This document shows, one piece after another, positions 1 through 9,684 of a DNA stretch of 64,000 bases. Made by a program: the position numbers and the translations under genes. Location: the NCBI GenBank assembly GCA_041396045.1, contig JAWKZI010000013.1:15587-79586 (forward strand), in the 5' to 3' direction. The DNA comes from SHZI01 sp041396045 (GTDB taxonomy: Bacteria; Pseudomonadota; Gammaproteobacteria; Steroidobacterales; GCA-2729495). The notes beneath the pieces were generated by a model. It saw only the letters and a list, made by a program, of their open reading frames with translations. It ran no database searches and was not told the DNA's origin. Every line of letters begins with the position of its first letter. The stretch's first letter is position 1.

Positions 1-1899
1 GGCTGCCGCCGGCACGTACCAGATCTGAAACCCGCATGCCGGACTCCAGGGGATAGGCGCCGGGCATCTTCACGCTGCCGTCCACAGTAACGATCTGCGT
101 GGGTTGTTTACTGGTGCCTTGCCGACGCAGATCGTCGAGCACCGGCGCAAGCTGCACGGCCCGACTGCCGTCAGTATCGAAGACGATAATCCGGTCGCGA
201 GGAAACAGCACAACATTGGCATCCGAGGCCGGATTGCGCCAGGCGGCTTCAAGGTCTGCCGAAAGCACCACCACCTGGCGATCCGGCAGCAGCTCACGAC
301 GGATGACCACGTAGTGCAGATCGGCATTGGGCCGCAGCTCATCGACGCCAGGAATCACGTCGGTCAGACGGGAGCCTGCCTGAAATTGAGTGGCACCAGG
401 TCTGTAAACATGGCCGCTCAGTGTGACGGCATTGTCCAAGGTGGGACGCACCGCTTCGACATGCAGGATATCGCCGGTCTGCAAGCGCATCTGCTGGCCA
501 TTTTTTGTGGTCAGGTCCACATCCAGAAGCTGGCGACCCGCGGTCGCGTCCACCCGCTCCAGAGTCGTGCGGCCAGGGGCTGCCTCGGGCGTGAGGCCGC
601 CAGCCACTGTCACGAGATCGGCTGCCGTGGCATCGCCCTTGAACTCGTATATGGCGGGCCGCAGGATCTCGCCGGTGATACCGGCCGTGCGGCCTACCGG
701 TGCAATGAACAGCACATCACCAGACTGGATACGCGCATCGTTTCTGGCATCACCGTGCAGCAAGAGATCGTACAGATCCAGGGTAGACACGGTTTTGCCG
801 GCCCGCTTCAACTGGATGTTGCGCAGCGAACCCACCGGTGTGGGCCCGCCACTGGCGAGCAGGGCGTTGCTCATCGTTGACAAGCCGCCGATGGTGTATG
901 ACCCCGGATGCAGGGCTTCGCCGGCAATCAATACCCGGATGGAGCGCAGATCGCCCAGACTGACCACAGCACGCGTACCGATCATCTGGCCGGACACCGT
1001 CGACTCAATCAGCCTGCTCAGCTCATCGAAAGGCATGCCCGCCACTGAAACGGGGCCGATGTCTGGCAGGTGGATCGTGCCGTTGCGGCCCACTGTGAGC
1101 TTGTAGTTGCCGCGCGTATTGCCGATCAACTGCACCTTGACGACATCCCCGGGCCAATGGTGTAGTCGGCTGGCACGGGCATATCCGAGGCCGGCGCAAG
1201 GTTGTCGGCACGTTGGCGAACAGGTCGTAGCCGAAAGGCTTCAGTGCATCAACACCCGTCGGCTTCAGGGAGAGCAATTTGAGTTCGACAGCCAGACCAC
1301 TCAACGCCGGCTCCAGAGCCAGCCGCGTGGTGGCTTCCTTTGCCGTCAGGCCAGCAAGTGCAATCCGGGTTGCGCACGCCCGGAATGTGGAGTTGCCCCA
1401 GTTTGTCCAGGCGGTAGGGATTGGCGGCCAGCGCACGCTCCAGCAGCACATCGATGCCAGGTGCCGGCGTTGGTGCCAGCAGCGGATCGGTGGCCGGTGG
1501 TTGGCGCTTCAGATCCAGCAGTACGGTGTCTTTGGGCTGGATACGGGGTGGCTCCAGGTACATCTGGAGCTGACGATTCGTGCCGGTGTCAGACCCGCCA
1601 TAGCCGGCGCCGAAGGGCGCACCGGATCTGGATGCTTCGCCGTCTTTGGGTCGACTGACAGCGGGCTCATCCAGCGGCCGGTCTGACTTCGAGCCGTCAC
1701 CTTCCAGGTCATCGAGCAAGCCGTACTGCTCAGCCAGCGCCCGCTTCTGCTCCGGTGACAGATTCTGCAGTTGCCGGATCTGGTCCGGCGTGGGTGACTG
1801 GGCGACTGCACGAACGGGTACGCCCAGACCAGTGACCAGAGCAGTGACCAGAGCAGCGACCAGAGCAAGAACAGGCCCGAAGGTAAATCCAGCCAGCAC
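1..1899 (-). CDS. SLBB-domain polysaccharide export protein, partial and frameshifted
   Basis: This is an outer-membrane polysaccharide export protein of the Wza/SLBB type, which would form the exit channel for capsule or exopolysaccharide. The N-terminus shows a hydrophobic signal segment ending in AVAQS, then a proline-rich linker. A polysaccharide-export core (YTIGPGDVV..LIGNTRG, PDIGPVSVAGM) and repeated SLBB units (VLIAGEALHPGSYTIGG, GITGEILRPAIYEF, VTLSGHVYRPGA) follow. The gene continues past the left edge. The frame breaks three times: near 1375 (one extra or two missing bases), near 1207 (one missing base) and near 1150 (one missing base in a CCCGGGG run). The start is uncertain; GTG at 1899 opens the signal peptide. 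The UDP-sugar genes just upstream support a role in polysaccharide export. Confidence 0.8.
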
Positions 1900-2047
1900 G
1901 CAGCGACCAGATGGCTCGTGTGCCTGGCCCTGATTCCCTGTGCCCGCTCTCTTGCGGGACCGTGCTACTGGATCGCGCCCCCTGCTTGCCTGCCCCATTG
2001 ACCCGTTCAGCTCGTCAAAACCCGCGCCAAGCTTACAGAAATCCCCC

Positions 2048-3679
2048 TCAACTGTCCTTCATCCAGTCACGGAGTACATGGCCCACCGGTGGCAATCCAC
2101 TGCCATCAGCAGCGATCAGGGCCTTGTGCATACCCACGGCCATTACCTTGCCGAGCTCAACGCCCCACTGGTCAAACGGATTGATGCCCCAGATGCAGGC
2201 CTCCACGAACACCTTCTGCTCGTAAAGTGCGATCAGGAAGCCGAGGCTGCGCGGGTCCAGCCGACGCAGCAGGACGATGTTGCTCGGGTGATTGCCAGGA
2301 TGCACCTTGTGAGGTGCAAGTCGTGCCACTTCAGCCGGTGATTTGCCCTTTTCCGCCAACTCTGCGCTGGCCGCCTCCAGCGTATATCCCCGGGCGAAGG
2401 CCTCGGCCTGGGCCAGCATGTTCGCCAGACCGATCAGATGCTGGTCTGCAAAGCGACTGGCGCCTTCGACCGGCGCGATGAAATCCGCCGCGAAACTGGC
2501 CGTGCCCTGATGCAGAAGTTGAAAAAAGGAATGCTGGGCATTGTTGCCGGGTTCACCCCAGATCACGGTGCCGGTTTGCCATTGCACCGGCTCACCGTCG
2601 CGCGTCACGCCCTTGCCGTTACTTTCCATCTCCAGTTGCTGCAGATAGGCCGGAAAGCGATGCAGACGCGCGTCGTAGGGCAGCATGACCTGCGTCGTCG
2701 TACCCAGGAGGTTCTGGTTCCACACGGCAATCAGGGCCAGCAGCGCCGGCAGGTTGTCGGTGAGTGGCGTGCTGCGAAAATGCTCGTCGAGCTCATGCCC
2801 GCCGGCAAGCAGTTCCCGAAAATTGTCAGCCCCAATGGCGATGGCAATGGCCAGGCCAATTGATGACCACAACGAGTAACGACCACCAACCCAGTCCCAG
2901 ATGCGGAAGCGATGGAGATCAGCGATACCAAACTTGTCCATGGCCGGTGCATTGACCGAGACCGCGACAAAATGGCGGGCCACGGCTGCCTCACCGAGTT
3001 GGGCAATCAGCCAGGTCCGCGCCGAATCGGCGTTGGCGGCCGTTTCCCAGGTGGTGAAGCTCTTGGAGCAAATGATGAACAGCGTTTCCGCGGCCGGCAC
3101 ACTGGCGAGTACATCGGCGAGCTGCGTGCCATCGACATTCGACACATAGTGAATGTGCAGGTCCGGTTGGCAGAACTCGTGCAGTGCCTCCACGGCCATC
3201 ACAATGCCCAAATCAGAGCCGCCAATGCCGATATTCACGACATGCCGGATCCGGCTGCCGGTGGCGCCCTTGAATTCGCCCGACCGTACGGACTCGGCCA
3301 GGCTCAGCATCCGCTCGCGCTCGACGCCGACTTCGGCCCGGATATCCGTGCCCGCGACCTTGAGCGGCGGGCTGACCGGCCCGCGCAATGCCATGTGCTG
3401 GGCAGGACGGTTCTCGGTGACATTGATCGCGTCGCCGGCGAACAACGCCTCGATGGACTGCGGCACACCTCGTTCGTTGGCCAGCGCAATCAGGAGCTTC
3501 AGGGTTTCTGCGGTAAGACGATTCCGCGAAAAATCGAGCAGGCAGTCGCCCTGCTGGCGTGAAAAGGCCTCAAATCGGCCAGGTTGATCGATCAGGTCCC
3601 GAAGATGGGTAGCACCCACCGTCTGTGCGTGGCGCTGAAGCGCCTTCCAGGCCGAAGCCTGCAGTAGTCCGGTCGCCAT
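2048..3679 (-). CDS. pgi: Glucose-6-phosphate isomerase
   Basis: Pgi interconverts glucose-6-phosphate and fructose-6-phosphate in the cytoplasm, linking glycolysis to nucleotide-sugar supply. The 543-residue protein has the usual family length. Visible motifs are GIGGSDLG at residues 151-158 in the phosphosugar-binding SIS fold, EMESNGKG in the middle, an AQHSFFQLLHQGT segment carrying the catalytic histidine region, and the C-terminal FDQWGVELGK signature with the active-site lysine. The frame is intact and the start is ATG. It lies between the polysaccharide export gene and the sugar epimerase, 12 bases from the latter. This suggests co-transcription with polysaccharide precursor genes rather than with glycolytic genes. 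Confidence 0.96.
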   Translation of the reverse strand: MATGLLQASAWKALQRHAQTVGATHLRDLIDQPGRFEAFSRQQGDCLLDFSRNRLTAETLKLLIALANERGVPQSIEALFAGDAINVTENRPAQHMALRGPVSPPLKVAGTDIRAEVGVERERMLSLAESVRSGEFKGATGSRIRHVVNIGIGGSDLGIVMAVEALHEFCQPDLHIHYVSNVDGTQLADVLASVPAAETLFIICSKSFTTWETAANADSARTWLIAQLGEAAVARHFVAVSVNAPAMDKFGIADLHRFRIWDWVGGRYSLWSSIGLAIAIAIGADNFRELLAGGHELDEHFRSTPLTDNLPALLALIAVWNQNLLGTTTQVMLPYDARLHRFPAYLQQLEMESNGKGVTRDGEPVQWQTGTVIWGEPGNNAQHSFFQLLHQGTASFAADFIAPVEGASRFADQHLIGLANMLAQAEAFARGYTLEAASAELAEKGKSPAEVARLAPHKVHPGNHPSNIVLLRRLDPRSLGFLIALYEQKVFVEACIWGINPFDQWGVELGKVMAVGMHKALIAADGSGLPPVGHVLRDWMKDS

Positions 3680-3691
3680 GGATCACTCCTC

Positions 3692-4705
3692 TCAGAGAGT
3701 GATCTTATGGTAGTCCAGATACCAGTCGACAAAACGGGCCACGCCCACCTCTACCGGCGTCGCCGGCCGGTAGCCCACATCGGTCACCAGATCCTCGACA
3801 TCGGCCCAGGTGTCCGGCACGTCGCCGGCTTGCAGCGGCAGCAGATTCTTCTCGGCCTTGCGCCCCAGGCGTTCTTCCAGCACCTCGATATAGCGCATCA
3901 GCTCCACCGGCTGGGCGTTGCCGATGTTGTACAGACGGTATGGCGCCAGGCTGGTCCCGGGATCCGGATCATCGGAGTTCCAGGCGGTGTTAGGCGTCGC
4001 AATATGGTCTACCGCAGCAACCACCCCACCGGCGATGTCGTCGATGTAGGTGAAGTCCCGTCGGTGGTTGCCGTAATTGAAGACATCGATCGGCTTGCCT
4101 TCCAGGATGTTCCGGGTGAACAGGAACAGCGCCATGTCCGGCCGGCCCCACGGACCATACACGGTAAAAAAGCGCAATCCGGTAACGGGAAGACCATAGA
4201 GGCCGGCGTAGGTGTGGGCCATCAATTCATTGGATTTCTTGGTGGCCGCATAAAGCGATAGCGGGTGATCCACGTTCTGATGAACGGAAAACGGCATCCT
4301 GGTGTTTGCGCCGTAGACCGAGCTGGTGGAGGCATACACCAGGTGCTGTACACCATGATGACGACATCCCTCGAGCACGTTCAGCGCGCCGACAACGTTG
4401 CTGTCGACATAGGCGTGCGGGTTCTCGATGGAATAACGCACCCCAGCCTGGGCGCCCAGATGAATGACCCGGTCAAAGCGTTCGGCCTTGAACAGCGCCT
4501 CCATACCAGGCCGGTCAGCCAGATCGAGAAAGACGAAACGGAACGCCGGCTCTTTTTCCAGCCTTGCCAGTCGCGCCTTCTTGAGGTTTACATCGTAGTA
4601 GTCGTTGAGATTGTCCAGGCCGACAACCTCGTCCCCACGGGCCAGCAACAACCGTGCAGTCGTGGAGCCGATGAAGCCAGCAGCACCGGTAACCAGTATT
4701 TTCAC
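3692..4705 (-). CDS. NAD-dependent epimerase, UDP-glucuronate 4-epimerase-like
   Basis: This is an extended short-chain dehydrogenase of 337 residues that probably inverts C4 of UDP-glucuronate or a related UDP-sugar to make a capsule precursor. The Rossmann motif GAAGFIG lies at residues 7-13. The catalytic triad is visible as Ser in YASTSSVYG (near 128) plus Tyr152 and Lys156 in YAATK. The FFTVYGPWGRPDMALF block and the RDFTYIDDI block are typical of the CapI/LpsL group. Its start codon overlaps the stop of the upstream UDP-sugar dehydrogenase by four bases, so the two are translationally coupled. UDP-N-acetylgalactosaminuronate or another UDP-uronate could be the substrate instead; sequence alone does not settle this. 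Confidence 0.85.
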   Translation of the reverse strand: MKILVTGAAGFIGSTTARLLLARGDEVVGLDNLNDYYDVNLKKARLARLEKEPAFRFVFLDLADRPGMEALFKAERFDRVIHLGAQAGVRYSIENPHAYVDSNVVGALNVLEGCRHHGVQHLVYASTSSVYGANTRMPFSVHQNVDHPLSLYAATKKSNELMAHTYAGLYGLPVTGLRFFTVYGPWGRPDMALFLFTRNILEGKPIDVFNYGNHRRDFTYIDDIAGGVVAAVDHIATPNTAWNSDDPDPGTSLAPYRLYNIGNAQPVELMRYIEVLEERLGRKAEKNLLPLQAGDVPDTWADVEDLVTDVGYRPATPVEVGVARFVDWYLDYHKITL

Positions 4706-5991
4706 AGGCGTGCGTCCACCTGGTCGGCCGGCAGCAGACTCTTGATGTCGTAGAGGATGTGGTCCTTCCGGCCCCAGGCGCGAATGTCAGCGGGCGCCAT
4801 ATCCCGGAACTGATTGTGTGCGACCGCCAGAACAATGCCGTCGTACTGATCGGCCGCCGGTGCGGAGCTGAGGATGTCCAGATCGTATTCGTGCTTGACG
4901 ACTTTCGGATCGGCCCACGGGTCATACACGTCAACCACGCCACCGTAAGATTTCAGTTCGTGAACCACATCGACCACGCGGGTGTTGCGGACATCCGGGC
5001 AGTTCTCCTTGAAGGTGACGCCGAGGACCAGAATCTTCGACTTCGGCAGGCTCATGCCCCGTCGCACCATGAGACGAATGACTTCGGTGGCGACATACAG
5101 CCCCATGTTGTCGTTGATGCGCCGCCCGGCCAGGATCATCTCCGGGTGATACCCCATCTCCTGGGACTTGTGCGTCAGGTAGTACGGATCAACGCCTATG
5201 CAGTGGCCGCCAACCAGGCCGGGCCGGAACGGCAGGAAATTCCATTTGGTGCCGGCTGCCTCCAGAACCTCGACGGTATCCAGACCCATACGGTTGAAGA
5301 TCAGTGCCAGCTCGTTGATCAGCGCGATGTTGACGTCGCGCTGGGTGTTCTCGATCACCTTGGCCGCTTCTGCCACGCGAATGCTTGATGCCGGATAGGT
5401 TCCCGCCGTGATGATGCGGCCATACAACGCGTCGACAAACCGGGCCGCATCAGGCGTGGACCCGGCCGTGATCTTGCGAATGGTCGTCAGCCGGTGTTCC
5501 TTGTCGCCCGGATTGATACGCTCCGGACTGTAACCGACGTAGAAATCCTTGTTGAGCTTCAGCCCGGATACCTGCTCCAGGATTGGTGCGCAATCGTCTT
5601 CCGTGCAGCCAGGATAAACCGTGGACTCATAGACCACGACCGCACCCTTCCCCAATACCTGCCCCACGGTACGGCTCGCCGCCCGAAGCGCACTGATGTC
5701 GGGTCGCTTGGCCGCGTCGATGGGCGTGGGCACGGTAACGATGTACACATCGCGGCCGCGCAACGCTTCGAGCTCGGTGGTGAACGTGAGACGACGGGCT
5801 GCTGCCAGTTCCTCGGAATCAGTTTCCAGCGTGAAATCCTTGCCGCTTTTGAGGTCGGCAATACGCTTGGGGTCGATATCGAAACCGACCGTATCGAGGT
5901 AGCGGCCAAACTCGACCGCGAGCGGCAGCCCGACATAGCCAAGGCCTACGATGGCGACCCTGGCATCCTCTATCTTCTTGAAATTGGACAT
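4702..5991 (-). CDS. UDP-sugar 6-dehydrogenase (TviB/WbpO-type)
   Basis: This enzyme oxidises the C6 hydroxyl of a UDP-sugar to a uronate in two NAD-dependent steps. The NAD motif GLGYVGLPLA is near the N-terminus and the catalytic cysteine lies in GGHCIGVDPYYL. The central region (YSPERINPGD, KVIENTQRDVNIALINELA) and C-terminal region (LGVTFKENCPDVRN) match the Vi-antigen TviB/WbpO group, which acts on UDP-GlcNAc or UDP-GalNAc, more than the UDP-glucose group. The ATG at 5991 (MSNFKK) has AGAAG about seven bases upstream and is preferred over an in-frame TTG at 6021. Coupling to the epimerase and proximity to the export gene place it in polysaccharide synthesis. Confidence 0.88.
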   Translation of the reverse strand: MSNFKKIEDARVAIVGLGYVGLPLAVEFGRYLDTVGFDIDPKRIADLKSGKDFTLETDSEELAAARRLTFTTELEALRGRDVYIVTVPTPIDAAKRPDISALRAASRTVGQVLGKGAVVVYESTVYPGCTEDDCAPILEQVSGLKLNKDFYVGYSPERINPGDKEHRLTTIRKITAGSTPDAARFVDALYGRIITAGTYPASSIRVAEAAKVIENTQRDVNIALINELALIFNRMGLDTVEVLEAAGTKWNFLPFRPGLVGGHCIGVDPYYLTHKSQEMGYHPEMILAGRRINDNMGLYVATEVIRLMVRRGMSLPKSKILVLGVTFKENCPDVRNTRVVDVVHELKSYGGVVDVYDPWADPKVVKHEYDLDILSSAPAADQYDGIVLAVAHNQFRDMAPADIRAWGRKDHILYDIKSLLPADQVDARL

Positions 5992-6065
5992 ATTGTTCTT
6001 CTGAAGTTGGGCCTCTGACAAGCGGCATTCTCACCCAGGCCGATAGCGGAGGCCAACACCTCACA

Positions 6066-7575
6066 CTACAGCAGGAATATGACCGCGAGCAGGGCGGTGA
6101 TCGTCATTGTGATGGTGTATGGCAGCGCCATCCAGACCATCTTGCCGTAGGACAAACGGATCACGGGTGCCAGAGCCGAGTCAGCAGAAACAGAAGGCCG
6201 CCTGCCCGTTCGGGGTAGCGACGCTGGGAATATTGGTGCCGGTATTGATGGCGACCGCCAGCAGATCGAACTGCTGCCGGTCGATCTGGGCGGCCTGTAG
6301 CGCATTCTGCACCTCGGTAATGTACACGGTGCCCACGAACACGTTGTCGCTGACCATCGAAAGCACGCCGGAGGCAATGAAATACATGACGATCTGCAGG
6401 TGCCCGTTCATTGACAGCACCCATTGGGAAAATGGCGTGAACAGCGCCTGGTCCTGAATCACAGCCACAATCACAAAGAAAACCACCAGCAATGCCGTAA
6501 AGGGCAAAGCCGATTCAAAAGCGTGGCCAAGTCGCTGCTCTTCCACGATGCCATTCAAGGATGTCGCCAGCACGATGATCATCAGGCCAATCAGCCCCAC
6601 TTCCGCCACATGGAATCCCAGGGCGACAATCAGCACGCAGACCGTCAGGCCCTGCATGACCAGAGCACTGCGTTCGCGCAACGTTCGCTGTGCATCGGCA
6701 TGCCGCTGGTAGTCAGTGAGAATCTTGCGCACGTTGGGACTCAACTCGGCCCCGTAGCCAAACCAGCCGGTCACTTCCAGCAAGAAGCAGGTAACCAGGC
6801 CAACGATCAGGACGGGAATCGTCACCGGGGCCACGCGCAGAAAGAATTCCAGGAATTCCCAACCGGCAACCTTGGCGATAATCAGGTTTTGCGGCTCGCC
6901 CACCAGGGTATTCACACCGCCCAGGGCGGTGCCCACCACGGCATGCATGACCAGGCTGCGCAGAAAGGAACGAAACTGATCCAGGTCAGCGCGGCTCAGG
7001 TCAGGGACGGAGTCATCATCCATCCAGTTGACATTGGCGTCGTGCTGACCGGAGGCCACGCGATGGTAGATCTGATAGAAACCGATGGCGACGGCGATCA
7101 CCATGGCCGTAACCGTCAACGCATCCAGGAACGCCGACAGAAATGCCGCACTCAGGCAAAACATGACGGAGAGCATTCGCTTTGAGCGAATGCCAAGCAG
7201 GATACGACCGAAGATAAACAGCAGCACGTCGCGCAGAAACCAGATGCCGGCGACGACGAAGATCAACAGCAAAATCACCGGATAGTTGTGCTCAACCTCC
7301 TGGTACACCGTAGCCGGCGAGGTCAGTCCGAATACCACAGCTTCGATGGCCAGCAATCCGCCCGGCTGCAGCGGATAGCACTTGAGCGCCATGGCAAGCG
7401 TAAATATGAACTCGGCCACGAGCAGCCAGCCGGCAACGAACGGGCCAGCAACAGCCGCAACTATCGGGTTCAGGATCAGGAAGCCGATGATCGTCAGCTT
7501 GTACCAGTCAGGCGCATGCCCCAGAAAATTGCTGGCAAGCGCGTGGGCAACCGACTCCTTGCTACTGCCAGTCAT
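6066..7575 (-). CDS. nhaB: Na+/H+ antiporter NhaB, frameshifted near the C-terminus
   Basis: NhaB exchanges cytoplasmic sodium for protons across the inner membrane. The protein shows many hydrophobic helices and the NhaB-specific stretches FLGHAPDWYK, MLSVMFCLSAAFLSAFLDALTV and NTGTNIPSVATPNGQAAF. The main frame stops at 6181 directly after GQAAF. The expected tail resumes in another frame as SALAPVIRLSYGKMVWMALPYT and ends at 6066. Adding one C after GCCTTC and one C in GACTCGG, within about 17 bases, restores the normal FLFLLTSALAP sequence and a protein of about 500 residues. Two compensable one-base losses this close together look like a local sequencing problem. It stands alone on the minus strand. 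Confidence 0.88.
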
Positions 7576-7641
7576 CGCTTGAAACTGATGTTCTGGTAGT
7601 CAGGGTTTGAAGGATATTCTTTGCAGCTCATTCAGTATTCC

Positions 7642-8385
7642 TCAGGTGGTCGGGGGCGCGTATCGGCGCCACAGGGTCTTTCCGCCGCTGTGCTTGTCCA
7701 GCAGCTCGAGCTGCTGGCTGTGTTCCGCCAGTTCCGTGGCAGAGGCCCGAACAACCCTTAGCTGCAATCCATCGCGTGCGACCGGTGTGGACTGCAAGCG
7801 GGGCGACTCGGATTGTCCGGACGAATCATCCAGCAACAACGCCGCCTGGCCACCAGTCATGGCCAGATAAACTTCGGCCAGGAGTTGCGCGTCCAGCAGG
7901 GCACCATGCAGTTCGCGCCCGGTATTGTCGACCGCATAGCGCCTGCACAGCGCGTCCAGACTGTTGCGCTGCCCCGGATGCAGTCGGCGGGCCAGCGCCA
8001 GGGTATCTACGACGGTGCATATTTCCGACAGTCGTGACGGTAGCGACTGCTGCTGCCCTGGTCGCAATCCGGCCCTGGCAATCTCCGCGTTCAGGAACCC
8101 CACGTCGAAGTCGGCATTGTGAATGATCAGTTCCGCGTCTGTTACAAATTCGAGAAATTCTTTGCCGATGTCGGCAAAACGGGGTTTGCCGGCCAGCATC
8201 TCGGCAGAAATGCCGTGAACTTCCTGCGCTCCGGGGTCGATTTCGCGATCCGGCTGGAGAAAGTAATGCAGCGTACGGTTGGTGCGGCGTCGATTGACCA
8301 GCTCAATGCAACCGATCTCGATCACACGGTGCCCTTTTTCGACTTCCAGCCCGGTTGTTTCAGTGTCAAGTACGATCTGGCGCAT
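7642..8385 (-). CDS. dnaQ: DNA polymerase III epsilon subunit (3'-5' proofreading exonuclease)
   Basis: DnaQ removes misincorporated bases during replication as part of the polymerase III core. The exonuclease motifs are clear: ExoI Asp7 and Glu9 in LDTETTG, ExoII HNADFDVGFLNAE, and ExoIII in HGALLDAQLLAEVYLAM with its His and Asp. The 247-residue length fits the family, and the C-terminus has the variable tail that contacts the alpha subunit. It begins four bases after the rnhA stop in the same direction. This tandem methyltransferase-rnhA-dnaQ order is seen in pseudomonads and relatives, whereas E. coli has rnhA and dnaQ divergent. Confidence 0.95.
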   Translation of the reverse strand: MRQIVLDTETTGLEVEKGHRVIEIGCIELVNRRRTNRTLHYFLQPDREIDPGAQEVHGISAEMLAGKPRFADIGKEFLEFVTDAELIIHNADFDVGFLNAEIARAGLRPGQQQSLPSRLSEICTVVDTLALARRLHPGQRNSLDALCRRYAVDNTGRELHGALLDAQLLAEVYLAMTGGQAALLLDDSSGQSESPRLQSTPVARDGLQLRVVRASATELAEHSQQLELLDKHSGGKTLWRRYAPPTT

Positions 8386-8389
8386 GTTG

Positions 8390-8857
8390 TCAATCAGGCG
8401 TGTTGCCCGTCTGCCGGGGCCGGCCGAGTATATCGTCCAGACCCCGATTCGCGAGTTGATCGGCGCGCTCGTTCTCGATGTGGCCGGAGTGTCCCTTCAC
8501 CCAATGCCATTGAAGCTGATGACCGGCGACCGCCGCCTCCAGCTGTCGCCAGAGGTCTTCATTCTTTACCGGCTTGCGGGCAGCCGTGCGCCAGCCGGAC
8601 GCCTTCCATTTTGGCAGCCATTCCGTGATGCCACGGCGCAAATACTCTGAATCCGTATACACGTTGACAATGCAGGGGCGACGAAGCGCCCGCAGGCCTT
8701 CGATGGCTGCCAGCAGCTCCATACGGTTGTTGGTCGTCATCTGTTCGCCGCCACACAGTTCGCGCTCCTTGCCGTTGGCTCGCAGCAGTGCACCCCAGCC
8801 GCCGGGTCCCGGGTTGCCGCGGCAGGCTCCGTCGGTATACAGCTCAACTGAATTCAA
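8390..8857 (-). CDS. rnhA: Ribonuclease HI
   Basis: RNase HI cleaves the RNA strand of RNA-DNA hybrids. All four carboxylates are visible: Asp9 (YTDGAC), Glu47 (NNRMELLA), Asp69 (VYTDSEY) and Asp133 (ERADQLA), with His123 in VKGHSG. The length of 155 residues matches the family. The start codon is TTG, which overlaps the TGA stop of the upstream methyltransferase as TTGA; GGA lies about eight bases upstream. The weak start and overlap imply translation coupled to the methyltransferase. Confidence 0.95.
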   Translation of the reverse strand: MNSVELYTDGACRGNPGPGGWGALLRANGKERELCGGEQMTTNNRMELLAAIEGLRALRRPCIVNVYTDSEYLRRGITEWLPKWKASGWRTAARKPVKNEDLWRQLEAAVAGHQLQWHWVKGHSGHIENERADQLANRGLDDILGRPRQTGNTPD

Positions 8858-9597
8858 GCGGCATTCCGGGTTGTGGGATTGACGAGCCCACCGACCAGAC
8901 GGGTCTGGCGACGAATTGCCGGCCGTATGGGCGTAACGCTGAACACGTCCCGGCGCGCCACCAGCAGGTAGCAGGCGGCCAGCGGATGCCAGCGACAGGC
9001 GGGCGCGTTCGTCGCCAACCGTTTGGCATCAGTTTCTGCGGCTTCTTCAGCCAGGGGTGCTATCGGCCTTCGCGTGCCATACAAAGGCGGCGAAACAAAG
9101 TGGAATCGTGCCGACTGTGCGCTGAATTCGAGGAGTTGCAGCCAGTCCCGCACCCGATACTCCGAAACCATGCGACGCACACCAGCAGGAAACTTCCCGC
9201 GAGATAGCTGATGACGCACGCCCCACAAGCCCCAGGCATTGAAGCCGGCAACCACCACGTGCCCGTCGGGCCGTAATATGCGATAGAACTCACGCAGAAC
9301 CGAGTGCGGATGCTTTGCCGTTTCCAGCGTGTGTGGCAGAAATACGGCGTCAATGGAGTCGTTGGCAACTGCCAGATTTTCCAGCTCGCTCACAAAATCC
9401 ACGCCTGGCCCGCGGGTTGCCGACACAACGGCATAGCGCCGTGTACGGGCAAATCGCCGGAATAATCCGGAATCACCCCACTCACCAATCTGCAATAACT
9501 GGTCACCAAAAATATTCTCGAACGCGCCGGCAACCTGCAATGACTCCTCCCGCAGCAGTGCGGGACCAATTCCGGATTCGAGCCAGGTCAGGGACAT
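8854..9597 (-). CDS. Class I SAM-dependent methyltransferase
   Basis: This 247-residue protein has a type-11 methyltransferase fold. The acidic motif region is SELENLAVANDSIDAVFLPHTLE and is followed by HSVLREFYRILRPDGHVVVAGFN, the typical post-II and post-III segments. The glycine-rich motif I is poor (LLQIGEWGDSG), a known feature of the small methyltransferases found next to rnhA. The substrate is unknown. It is first in the methyltransferase-rnhA-dnaQ run and is divergent from fabI, so the 87-base gap between 9597 and 9685 probably holds both promoters. Confidence 0.8.
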   Translation of the reverse strand: MSLTWLESGIGPALLREESLQVAGAFENIFGDQLLQIGEWGDSGLFRRFARTRRYAVVSATRGPGVDFVSELENLAVANDSIDAVFLPHTLETAKHPHSVLREFYRILRPDGHVVVAGFNAWGLWGVRHQLSRGKFPAGVRRMVSEYRVRDWLQLLEFSAQSARFHFVSPPLYGTRRPIAPLAEEAAETDAKRLATNAPACRWHPLAACYLLVARRDVFSVTPIRPAIRRQTRLVGGLVNPTTRNAA

Positions 9598-9684
9598 GCA
9601 GCTATATTAGCCTCCCTGATTAACCCGGGTACGCCGGCCGGCCTTACAATGGCCATCATCTTCACTCTGCGGGGCACGAGGCTT

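Noticed and set aside
6181..7575. NhaB as a truly truncated antiporter
   Set aside because: The conserved C-terminus is present immediately downstream in other frames and is restored by two single-base additions, so truncation is probably an artefact.
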